Positions 35,445 to 45,100 of a DNA stretch of 64,000 nucleotides are shown one piece after another. The DNA lies in the IMG/VR virus record IMGVR_UViG_3300010334_000001, positions 1-64,000 of that record; one strand, given 5' to 3'. Within the stretch, counting starts at the first letter, position 1. Each line of letters opens with the position of its first letter. The position numbers and the translations under genes are program-made. The notes beneath the pieces are model-generated. The model was not told the DNA's origin. It saw nothing but the letters and a program-made list of their open reading frames with translations, and ran no database searches. Origin of the DNA: a virus.

Positions 35445-36062
35445 ATGTGTGCTTCGTGTAAGTGTGGCTGTAAGCCGGGTAAGCCTGCTAAGGGTTGCGA
35501 TTGCCAGTGCAAGGAGTGTCGTGCGGCTCGCGAATCGGTGGGGAAGTCGTTTTCGGATTTGTCTTTGATTGCTAAGGCGTCATGGAAAGAGGCAGTAAAT
35601 CTTTCCAAGGCCATGAAGATGAAGAGCCGTGAAAACTATGTTGCGAATGCTGGGGCGCTTTCTGGTGCTATCGGTGGTTCGGTACTGGGTGCTCACGCGA
35701 CTCGTCGTCTACGCCGTCGTCCCGCGGTAATGCTCGGTACTACCGTTGCAGGGAGCCTTGCTGGGGCTGTTGCTGGTACTGCTGCTACTGGTCCTCTTCG
35801 TCGCAAAATGGCGAATAAGAAGGCTGCTCAAATGAATGTGGGTAAGTCTCTTTCTGACCTTGGTGTTGTGGCGAAGGCTTCCCCGTTTGGTTCTATGGGT
35901 AATGCTTTTAAGGGCGTTGGCTCGTTGAAGCCGGTGGGTGGCGACATGAAGCGTCGCATGACGAACAATGCGGCTGTGGCGTCGGTGCAGCGTAAGCGCC
36001 GGATGAATGATTCTGTGAGCCCGTTTAAGGACATGTCGAATCCGCTTCGGCGAATAATGTAG
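35445..36062 (+). CDS. Cys-rich plus Gly/Ala membrane-like protein D
   Basis: 205 aa from ATG 35445 after AAGGAG. The first 30 residues carry seven Cys (CASCKCGCKPGK, CDCQCKECR), probably a zinc cluster. Two Gly/Ala helices follow (GALSGAIGGSVLGAHA, GTTVAGSLAGAVAGTAATG) with basic flanks. VGKSxSDLxxxAKAS occurs twice (about residues 31-45 and 137-152). The fusion of a metal knuckle with the Gly/Ala-basic unit is odd. Function unknown. Confidence 0.65.
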   Translation: MCASCKCGCKPGKPAKGCDCQCKECRAARESVGKSFSDLSLIAKASWKEAVNLSKAMKMKSRENYVANAGALSGAIGGSVLGAHATRRLRRRPAVMLGTTVAGSLAGAVAGTAATGPLRRKMANKKAAQMNVGKSLSDLGVVAKASPFGSMGNAFKGVGSLKPVGGDMKRRMTNNAAVASVQRKRRMNDSVSPFKDMSNPLRRIM

Positions 36063-36071
36063 TAGGCGGCC

Positions 36072-36566
36072 ATGTCTTGGTCGTATTCAGGTGATCCGTC
36101 GTCTAGTGATCGTGACGCGATCCGTTTCCTCATTCAGGATGTGGATCATGAGCGTCCGTTGCTGTCCAATGAAGATATTGGTTATTTGATTTCTTTGTGG
36201 ATGCCGAAGTATGACTCGGTTTTGTTGACGGCTGCTCAGTGTTGTGAGGTTGTTGCTGGTTCGTTTGCCCGTGAGGTGAGCGTGTCGGCTGATGGTGTGT
36301 CTGTGGCGGTGTCTGAGCTGCAGGAGAAGTACAACGCTCTTGCGGAGTCGTTGCGGGATCAGTGGAAAATTGAGCAGGCGGGCCTTCCGATTGTGGAGGG
36401 TGTTTTGTTTGATGAGTATCCGGATCCGTCTATTAAGCCGCTTCGTTTTGGTGTTGGGTTTATGGACAATTTTCGGGCTGGTCGTGAGGATTACGGTGAT
36501 TATGATCCGGGGTCTCAGCCTCAGGTGCCGTATCCGGATGATCCGGCCTGGTGGCCGACGGAGTAG
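36072..36566 (+). CDS. Head-to-tail adaptor
   Basis: 164 aa. YSGDPSSSDRDAIRFLIQDVDHERPLLSNEDI with AAQCCEVVAGSFAREVSVS is the head-tail connector pattern common in actinophages. It would sit below the portal ring. Ends with a Pro-rich tail. Confidence 0.82.
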   Translation: MSWSYSGDPSSSDRDAIRFLIQDVDHERPLLSNEDIGYLISLWMPKYDSVLLTAAQCCEVVAGSFAREVSVSADGVSVAVSELQEKYNALAESLRDQWKIEQAGLPIVEGVLFDEYPDPSIKPLRFGVGFMDNFRAGREDYGDYDPGSQPQVPYPDDPAWWPTE

Positions 36567-36570
36567 GGCT

Positions 36571-37038
36571 GTGACGTATCCGAAGCCGTTTTCTACGTAT
36601 ATGGCGTTGCAGGTGGCGCGTCGTTATGTGGAGCGGAATATGAACACTCTTGTGCGGGTCTCTCATATGGCGGCGCCTACGCCTCATGTGGATGGTTCGA
36701 GTACGGCTACTTCTGACAATGTGGTGTATGAGGGCCGTGGTCATTTGGCTGTGTTGTCTGGGCCGATGACGGTGGGTTTGGGTGATGTGCCTCAGTTTTT
36801 TGCTACGACGGTGTTGTCGATTCCGGTGGTGACGTCGCTTGGCACGGTGGATCCGATGATTAACGACATGGTGGAGGTTCTTCGTCAGGAGGACCGGATG
36901 GTGGTTGATCGGGTTTTTCGGGTGATGCACGTGGAGACGGCGGGTTTGCTTCCTGTGGTGCATCGGTTGCAGTTGACGGGTTGGGAGCAGGTTAATTTGA
37001 ATCAGGATTCGACGATTCCGCCTGAGTGGTTGGTGTGA
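36571..37038 (+). CDS. Head-to-tail stopper-like protein
   Basis: 155 aa from GTG 36571, five bases after the adaptor stop (an in-frame start at 36292 would lie inside it). Beta-rich, with VVYEGRGHLAVLSGPMTVG and EDRMVVDRVFRVMHVET. The pattern fits the small connector family (DUF6093-like) that closes the head. Confidence 0.72.
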   Translation: MTYPKPFSTYMALQVARRYVERNMNTLVRVSHMAAPTPHVDGSSTATSDNVVYEGRGHLAVLSGPMTVGLGDVPQFFATTVLSIPVVTSLGTVDPMINDMVEVLRQEDRMVVDRVFRVMHVETAGLLPVVHRLQLTGWEQVNLNQDSTIPPEWLV

Positions 37039-37039
37039 T

Positions 37040-37282
37040 GTGAAGCCTGATGAATTTGCTGTGCGTATGCAGCAGCTTGCGGACCGTGGCCATTTCGCTG
37101 AGTCACAGGCGAAGGCTGCCGGGTTACAGGCGATGGCTCGCACGAAGGTGTATGGGCATCAGATTTATGGCAATTACACGACGGTTCGAGTGTCGGGTCC
37201 TCGAGCGCGCACGGTTGCTCGCTCGTTGACTCGTAGGGCTTCTGTGGCTGTTGTGAGGGCGTTGAGAGGGGCGTTCAAATGA
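37040..37282 (+). CDS. Small connector/tail-completion protein
   Basis: 80 aa from GTG 37040. Helical N-terminus and basic C-terminus (SGPRARTVARSLTRRASVAVVRALRG). It occupies the place of HK97 gp10-type proteins between stopper and tail terminator, though shorter. Overlaps the terminator gene by four bases. Confidence 0.65.
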   Translation: MKPDEFAVRMQQLADRGHFAESQAKAAGLQAMARTKVYGHQIYGNYTTVRVSGPRARTVARSLTRRASVAVVRALRGAFK

Positions 37283-37716
37283 TTGACACAGGTCGTGTTC
37301 TTGTGGACGTTTTGGAAGGTTTCAGGGTTCTGAGTGAGCAGCAGGTGGGGGACGGTATTCGTCCCGAGAATGTGGGTTGGTTGAATGGTGAACCAAATAC
37401 AGGTGTGTTTGTGCCGTATTCGGTAGTGACGATTGCCGGCGCCACTACCAGGGATATGCCGCTGTCGTATGACCAGCTCGTAAAGTCGTGGCAGGTGACG
37501 TTTCGGCTGACCCATTATGGGGCGTCTCGTGCTCAGACTGATTTCGTGGCGACCAAAGTGCGCGGTGCCGTTAGTGGCTTTATGAGGCAGCCGGCTGGTG
37601 GGTTTGAGGTCACGGGTGCCCGGTGGGCTGGTTTGGGGTCGATGACGCGTGACGATTCGATTAACCCGCCCCTGTGGAGTGTGTCAGATACCCTCATTTT
37701 GATGCTTGACTCTTGA
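37279..37716 (+). CDS. Tail terminator
   Basis: 145 aa. The order after the connectors and before the tube gene, and the pattern PYSVVTIAGATTRDMPL, SWQVTFRLTHYGASRAQTDF and DTLILMLDS, fit the tail terminator family that caps the tube and joins it to the head. Confidence 0.8.
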   Translation: MIDTGRVLVDVLEGFRVLSEQQVGDGIRPENVGWLNGEPNTGVFVPYSVVTIAGATTRDMPLSYDQLVKSWQVTFRLTHYGASRAQTDFVATKVRGAVSGFMRQPAGGFEVTGARWAGLGSMTRDDSINPPLWSVSDTLILMLDS

Positions 37717-37739
37717 GCAGAATGCCTCAAAATGCCTCT
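37717..37739 (+). promoter_or_regulatory. 13-bp dispersed motif, sites 7a and 7b (tandem)
   Basis: GCAGAATGCCTCA (37717-37729) and TCAAAATGCCTCT (37727-37739) overlap by three bases, a direct repeat with ten-base period, in front of the tail tube gene. Confidence 0.55.
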
Positions 37740-37789
37740 AGACTGAGAGGAAAGTTTCTCGCGCGAGTAACTACCAGGAAGGCACCACC

Positions 37790-38272
37790 ATGGCACGCAT
37801 TATTCCCAATGAGAAGAGCTGGATTGCTTTTTCTCTGACCAAGCCGGTCAGCCTGTCGGGTCCTACGGATGCCGAGCTTGCGGCATCCACCGTTCTGACT
37901 GCATACGTTGTGTCCATCAACGCTCAGACTCAGGGCAACACGGTCCCCACCCCAAGCCTTGCTTCGCTGTTCGAGACGAACATCCCGGGCACCGTTCAGG
38001 CATCGTTCACGGGCGACTTCTACCGTGATGATGCGGACGACATTGCGTGGGAGGCCCTGACTCGCGGCACTGTCGGCTACTTCTACATCTCCCGCTTCGG
38101 CGGCACCGGCACGGGCCACATGCCTATTGCCGGTGAGTACGTCGAGGTGTGGCCCGTGGCCATCACCGCACGTACTGCGTCGGCGATGACGAACAACACT
38201 GTTCAGACGTTCACCCTTACTGCTGCTGTGCCGGTTGAGCCGGTTGAGCACGCAACTGTTGTTGCTGACTAG
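37790..38272 (+). CDS. Major tail tube protein
   Basis: 160 aa after CCAGGAAGG. WIAFSLTKPVSLSGPTDAEL, IPGTVQASFTGDFYRDDADD and GTVGYFYISRFGGTGTGH fit the tail tube family. C-terminal Val/Glu-rich extension. It has its own upstream regulatory gap and a downstream hairpin, as expected for a highly expressed gene. Confidence 0.88.
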   Translation: MARIIPNEKSWIAFSLTKPVSLSGPTDAELAASTVLTAYVVSINAQTQGNTVPTPSLASLFETNIPGTVQASFTGDFYRDDADDIAWEALTRGTVGYFYISRFGGTGTGHMPIAGEYVEVWPVAITARTASAMTNNTVQTFTLTAAVPVEPVEHATVVAD

Positions 38273-38287
38273 TAATTGTGATCGTTG

Positions 38288-38330
38288 GTGACGGCCCTGA
38301 TGGGCTGGGGAAGTCGGACGGGGCCGTCAC
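38288..38330 (+). terminator. Hairpin downstream of tail tube gene
   Basis: Perfect 10-bp stem GTGACGGCCC (38288-38297) with GGGCCGTCAC (38321-38330) and a 23-base loop. No T-run. Likely a partial terminator or RNA 3'-end stabiliser that sets tube expression above downstream genes. Confidence 0.6.
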
Positions 38331-38379
38331 TAGCAAGCCAAACCGAGGCCGTAAGGCCAGACCAGTCGGAAAGGACACC

Positions 38380-38799
38380 ATGAGCACGCAAACCCGCAGG
38401 CCCGCCACGTTCGCGGACCTTAAGCACAAGCCTCCGCGCACCAAGGAGGTTGTCCTGGCTGTCCCAGATCAGGACGGCAATGTTATTGAGTACGTTTTCA
38501 CGCTGCGCGCCATTGGCTCTAAGGCCTATGACGTGCTGGTGGGCCTTCATCCTCCGACGTCGGAGCAGAAGAAGGAACAGATGACGTACAACCCCGATTC
38601 CTTCGGTCCCGCCCTTATTGCTGCTTGTTCGGTGACCCCGCATCTGACGCCTAACGAGGCGAAGGAACTGTGGGATTCGGACGAGTGGAGCCGAGGCGAA
38701 GTGATGGCGTTGTTCGCGGCGTCGGTTGAGGTGAATTCCAAGGGCCTTGATGTCCCTTTCACCGAGCCCGCCTCCGATACGACGCCGCCTTCGCCTTAG
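38380..38799 (+). CDS. Tail assembly chaperone, short form (gpG-like)
   Basis: 139 aa from ATG 38380 after GGAAAGGA. FADLKHKPPRTKEVVLAVPDQ, LRAIGSKAYDVLVGLHPP and WSRGEVMALFAAS are typical of this family. Binds the tape measure protein during tail assembly. It ends PASDTTPPSP; a canonical slippery heptamer (38754-38760) just before allows a longer product. Confidence 0.88.
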   Translation: MSTQTRRPATFADLKHKPPRTKEVVLAVPDQDGNVIEYVFTLRAIGSKAYDVLVGLHPPTSEQKKEQMTYNPDSFGPALIAACSVTPHLTPNEAKELWDSDEWSRGEVMALFAASVEVNSKGLDVPFTEPASDTTPPSP

Positions 38800-39113
38800 A
38801 GGTTTCTTGGTGCGCTGATCACGGCCTGCCCCATTCGCAGTTATTGGACTGGGACGCGGAGGACCGGGCAAAGCTCGTCGCTTGGCTTTTGGAGTCAGGC
38901 AGCAAGTGCCCGTCTTGTGGGACGGCGCAGTGGGAATGGGAGGAGGATCGCTTTGCGTACGAGCCGTCAACGCTGCAGTGCCATGGCTGTTACCTCAAAG
39001 AAGTCTCCAACGAGACTCAAGAGTCCCTCCCGGGTTCTCGTATCGTCTTGTTGCCTAAAGACACGGTCGAGCAGTTGCGCTCACAAGCTTCCCGTCTTCC
39101 GGGGGGTTTGTAA
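38380..39113 (+). CDS. Tail assembly chaperone, -1 frameshift product (gpGT-like)
   Basis: Ribosomes that slip back one base on CCCTTTC continue in the overlapping frame, giving HRARLRYDAAFALEVSWCADH then GLPHSQLLDWDAEDRAKLVAW and a zinc-ribbon-like CPSCGTAQWEWEEDR with a second CxxC. These are the hallmarks of the T extension in actinophages, and the frame has no convincing independent start (only a TTG at 38844). The extension ends one base before the tape measure ATG. Confidence 0.88.
38754..38760 (+). promoter_or_regulatory. Programmed -1 frameshift site CCCTTTC
   Basis: Fits X-XXY-YYZ in the chaperone frame (codons CCT and TTC). A -1 slip re-pairs with CCC and TTT and enters the extension frame. 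Only 39 bases remain before the short-form stop at 38799. Confidence 0.85.
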
Positions 39114-42100
39114 ATGAGCGAGATGATGGTTGATATCGGCTTGAATGTCGATGCAACCCAATATTTGCAGACCATGGGGCAGGCTGTTGCTGTCACCAAG
39201 CAGTACACGAATGTGGCGTCGGGCCTTAATGGTCGTGTTGCTGACCTAAATAAGGGTTTTGTAGGCCTGACGAACCGCATGACGGGGTTCAACAAGGTCA
39301 ATACGGTTGCTGTCGATACTGCTGCCGCCTACCAGAAGCAGTTGGCTGGTATTGAGGCTAAGGCCGCTATCACGGGTAAGTCATTTGCGTCTTTGGAGAA
39401 GACGACTAAGTCACTTGCGCGTAACTTCCCCATTGGTATGGGCGAGGCCGTGGATGTGGTCGAGTCGCTCATGAAGTCTGGCGTTAAGTCCGAGAAGCAG
39501 ATTGATTCCCTTGGGAAGTCGTTTGTTCGTTTGGGCGCGGCAACGGGAACTGCGGCGTCCGTGGTGGGCACGGAGCTGCTGCAGCTGAACAAGGCCATGG
39601 GTAATGGCATCAGCCAGTTTGACGCGTTGTCAGATTCCGTGGTGGGCGCTACCGCCAAACTGGGCGGTACGGCCCCAAGTGTGATTGCCTTTTCTAAGGC
39701 TTTGGCACCTGTTGCTGCCACAGTGGGCATATCTCAGACTGCTGTGATCGGTTTGTCGACCGCCATGTCCAGCCTTGGCGAGGACGGCTATCGGGCCGCT
39801 AACACGTTTAACAAGGTCATGTTGGATATGAACCGGTCTATTCGCGACGGCGGTCCTGACCTGAAGGCGTACGCGGATCTTTTGGGCACGACGACGGATC
39901 GTTTGTCGGCTGCCTTTAAGAAGGATCCCACGGAGGTGTTGAATCGGTTTGCTGATGCTGTGGCGAAGCAGGGGCCGAATATTTCTCGCCAGTTGGATGC
40001 TCTTGGTTTTGATTCGGTGCGTGATACGAGGTCGTTGACGGCTTTGGCTCGTGCGGGTGGTCCTCGAGCAGCCATCAACCAGGCTGTTGCTTCGTACGGG
40101 TCTGGTGCTACGTCACAGGCTGCTGAAATTGCTATGGGTGGCGTGGTGGATGAGGCCACCAAGCTCAAGGAGTCCATGAGCCAGGTTGTGGCAAATGTGG
40201 GCAAGCCTTTGCTGGGTATTGCGAAGACTCAGTTGCAGATTGCTGGCGCGGTGTCAAACACAATGGCGTCGTTGACTGAATCGGGGCCGGGGCAAGCCGC
40301 GTTGGGTGTGGCCGGTGGTGCGGGGGTTGCTGGGTCTCTTGCTATGGGTGCCGTGCAGACCGGTGGAATTATTGCTTTAAGCAAATTTGCTGGCAGCAAA
40401 CTCTTTGGCAAGGAGTCAGGGTTTGCTGCGGGCCGCGGCCTTGCGATGTCTGGTGGCGAATACGGGGCTGCTGCTGGTGGAGGTCAGCGCGTTGGCTACT
40501 TGGCTCAGGCCGCCATGATGGGTTTGCGTCCAGGCGGTGGAGTGGATCCTCTTGCCGCTAGCCAGCAATCTTCAGTCAGAAGATTGGCTGGTGCTTCAGC
40601 CAGATTTACTTTGTCTGGTGCTGAAAAGCTTTTTAACGCATCAAGCACAAATTACATTTCCACTGCCGCAGGCCTTCCTCCTGTTGGCAGGACGGTGGAG
40701 GGTCAAGCATTCTTGCGGACAATCCAAGAGTCGTCTCGCACCATGGGTACTGCGGCGCTTACGGGTAACCGTGAGGCTTTTGCTGCAGCGCAGAAAGCTG
40801 CGGATGCGGCTAAACAATCATTTAGTGCACTAGTGAAGTCCGGTGCGGAAACACCGCTTACGCGTAGTGCTGGTTTGATTGCTCGAGGTGCAGGGCAAGC
40901 CGTAATTGGTTCTGCCGAGCTTATTAGAGGCGCAGGTTATAGAGCGGGCGCATTGGGGTTGGCTGGTCTTGGTTCTTTAGGCCTGACCGGCCCAATGCTT
41001 GGTTTGGTTGCCGCTGGCGGTACTGCCTATGCGGGTTACAAGATGTACCAGGGTCAGCAAGAGAATCTTGGAAAGATTCGCGTTTCCCGTGAGGACATCT
41101 ATTCCCAGTACAACAGTTTTGCTGAGTCTGTAGGTAAGGCCGGCAAGGGATTGGTGTCGTTTTCTGCTCAAGTTGAGGCCAATACAAATGTGTTGTCTGA
41201 TCAGAACTCCACTATGAAGCAGGCTTTGAGCCTGACTAACAGTGAGTTGAATCAGGCGACTCAGCCAGGTTACGAAGCGCGGTTCAAAATCCAAGGCGAC
41301 ACAAAGACGCGTCAATCTATTGGTGCGCAGTTGCAGGCAACGCTGGGTCCCAATGCCTCACCTGATCTTGTTGCCCGCGCTTTGTCGGATGTTGCTAGTC
41401 AGGTTGGCGCACCTATGGCGCAGCAAGTGGCAAAGGATATGGAAAGCTTTTTCCAGCCTAGGTCACAAGGTGGCGGAAACGTCGATTACACGAGCCTTCT
41501 AAGAAGCATGGAAGCGAACAAGCCAGCGCTGTCTGGAATTGGTTCGCTTATGCAAAAGGGAAGCATGATCCTCCCCTTGGTTGGTCCTCACCTTGCTGTT
41601 GCAGGTCAGTTGCTTTCTGGTCAAACAAATGAAGCCCAAACAAATATGGCTATTCAAATGGCGACTTCTGCACAGCAGCGTGCTACCGAAATTGGAGGCA
41701 TTTACGGAGGAACAGCCAAAATTGGCGGCAGAGATATTTCTGCTACCTCTGTGTCAACTATTGAAGAAGCACAGAAAATCTACAACGCGGCCTTGAACGG
41801 GTCCGTAGCGGATAGAAAGGCTGCAGCTGAAGCAATCGGTGGATTGTTTGGATTTTCTGAGGATAAAGCGAACGCAACCGGTATGTCTACTGGCCTGATG
41901 GGCCCGGCTGCACTCAACAACAAAATGTCGTTTACGGACTTCATGTCTGGTGTTGCCGGATACGACGGAGGCGACGGCAAGATCACTGCAGGACTTGATT
42001 ATCAGGCTCTTGTAGCATCAAATTACAAGTTTGGTTCAAACAACTTTTCCATGTTTGGCACTAAGGCTCCTGAAAGTGAAACTGCAGCCAAGAGCCTTGA

Positions 42101-45100
42101 GTCATCTTTTAATGCTCTATCGGGGTCGGCAGCGAAACTTGTTGATGGCATGTTTGAAGCCGAGAAGGCCGCTCGTACATACGGAACTACTGTTGCGGAT
42201 CTGTCAGCAGAACAGTCAAAGGGCTTGAGCGCTTTAGGCAAAGCGCAGCGAGCATACGACACTTATGGCGGCGATAATCAACGTTATGTTGCTGGCCAGG
42301 CATATGCCGCTAATGCTCGAGCGGGTACTAAAACAGGCGCGGAAGCGCTATTTGCTTTGCAATTGGCTGAAGTTGCTGCGCCTACAGATTCAAATAAGCA
42401 GCGAGCCGTAAATACGGCTATTGGGTTGCAGCAACAGCAAATGCAACTGCAATATGCAGGCCGCCCTCAGGCTTTGCAAATTCTTGAAGGTATGCGCGTC
42501 GGGCAAATTGCTACAAGCATGCCTATGGGTACTGATAGGAATCAGAACGGCGTAATCCAGTCAGGCCGAGACTTGGGTGTTCAGTCGCAAGCTCAGGGCA
42601 AGGAACTTGTGGCAAGCCTTAACCGTGCTTATGGGGCGATGACGGCACAGATTGGTTCCATCAATCGGTCCTCGGGTATTCAGATTGGTTCCATTCGTCG
42701 TGATGCCCGTTTGAATGAGGGTTATGCACGTCAAGATTTTGGTATCCAACGCCAGTACGCGTCTGAGGATATTGGTATTACGCGTCAGCGTATGGCTCGA
42801 GATTTTGGTATCAGCGTGCAAAGGTCGGAAGCAGATTTCCGGCGTTCGTCTTTGTACGCTGAGGAAGATTTCAACAGAACTAAGACGCGAGCTTATGAGG
42901 ATTACGACCGGCAGGCATTGCGCGCTCAGGCAGATTTCAACGTGCAGAAGTCGCGCGCTGAAGATGATTATCAGGTGGGGCGCACTCGGGCTTCCCGTGA
43001 TTTCTTCCTAGGTCAAAGGCGCGCTGAGGAAGACTTCAATAAGTCTCGCACTCGCATGGTTGAGGATTTCAATAAGCAGACAGCTCGTATGGTTGAGGAT
43101 TCTGCTAAGTCGATGTACGACCCGTTTAAGCGTATGAGTGTTCAGATGGTGATGGACGCCGGGCAACTGGTGACGAATCTGAAAGATCAGACGGCTGCTA
43201 TGCAAAAGCAGGTTGGCAACCTTGCGACGGCTCGTTCCATGGGCTTAAGTGAAGAAGCAATCAAGGCCTTGAATTTGTCGGACTCAACAAATGCCCAGCA
43301 ATTACAACGCCTGGTGTCAGATTTGCAAGGTAACAGCGCTCTTGTGGGTCAAATCAATGCCTCTGTTAATGCTCGCGGTGCTGCTGCGGGGGCATTGGCG
43401 ACGGATATGGGTAATACGTCTTACCAGCGTTCTCTTGAAGATTTCAATACGGCTTTGGCTCGTTCGGATGCCGATTTTGCTACAAGCATGAGTCGAGCTA
43501 CGACCGATTTCAATACGAGCATGTCTGACTCACAGGCTGATTTTGATAAGCAAATGGCTCGCGCTGACGAAGATTTTAAGAGAAGCGTTAGTAGGTCACT
43601 GGAGGACTTCAATACAGGTATCACGCGCTTGGACGCGGATTACCAAACTGGTGTCCTGCGCGCTAATGACGCTCACGCTATTGAGATGGCTCGAGCCACG
43701 GAGGAGTACAACAAAACCCTTCAAGATATGGCCGATGATTTTAACAAGAACATGTTGCGCTCGGAAAAGGCTCTAAATCTGAGTATTGAGCGCATGAAGG
43801 TTCGTACGGCTAATGCGATTAAAGACGTGGGTGCTCAGGCCGGCGCAAATATTCAGTCGATGAAAGAGCAGTTTGTTCAGTTGCTGCAGCAGTCAAGTTC
43901 TAATGAGGTGGAAGCCGCTAACACTCTTATTGGCAATATTACTGGTTTAACTAAAGATCCTAGAGAGTGGGGCGACGACATTAAGGCTGCCCTTGCCATT
44001 GCCTACAATTCGGCTAAGAAGGATTTGCCTCCGTATTTGCAGGAGTTTGACGTCAATTTCAAAACAAATAAATTGCCGCCGCACGGGGCTCAAGCAGGGG
44101 CAGAAGCCACCGGCACGTATACAGATTCGAACAACGTGAGCCCCTACAAGGACATGGCTGACAATCCGATCTCAGCCTTGGTTGATGTGGGCAAGGCAGC
44201 ATGGCAAGGATTCTTGGAAGGGTTTACTTCTTCTCTGAAGTCAGATCAAAACGTGTTTCTGGCTGCATGGAACGGTCTAGTTGGCAGCGTTAAGGGCGCG
44301 TTAGGAATTGCTTCGCCATCAAAAGTGTTCATTGAGATCGGAAAAAATGTTATTGAAGGCCTTGTTTTTGGAATCACGGACACCATTGGTGGCGTGTGGG
44401 AACGGATTACCGCGCCTCTGATGAATTTGGACGTTGCCGGCAAAACTATCGCAGCTTTTGATGACGTCAAGAGGTGGCTGAGCGGTCTTGGCGGTTCAAT
44501 CAGTGATTGGGTTGGGGATGCTTGGGACTCTCTTAAGCAGGTTCCAGGAGATATTGGCAATGTAGTGCTGCATGCTTTTGATGACGCAAAAGCTTGGCTG
44601 TCCAATTTGGGTACAAACATTGTTTCGTGGGTAGATGACGCATGGAAAAACATTCTCTCCATGATGCCTACAGTCCAAGACGTTCTTAAATCTGTAGAGG
44701 ACGCCTTTGGTGTTGGTGGCGATGATGCTGGTGCTGCTGGTTGGCTCATGGGCTTAGGTGACACCGTTACTGAGTGGGTTGGTGACGCATGGCATCACAT
44801 CACAGATGATCTTCCTAAGCCTGAGGATGTTTTGAACAAGGTCATGAGCGTGTTTGGGACTGCTGGTAAGGACGGTAAGGCTGGCACGGGCGTTGTGGGT
44901 TTCTTTGGCGATTTGATTAAAACGTTTGGTACATGGCTCCCAGATGTTTCGGAATTCACAGACTTCTTCACTAAGAGAATCGTGAATCCTTTCATTGAAG
45001 CGATGAACCGAATTATCGATAAATGGAATGATCTTTCGTTCAATATTATTGGTGGTGATTTCTTAGGTGTTCATTACGACGGCTTGACGTTAAGCACTCC

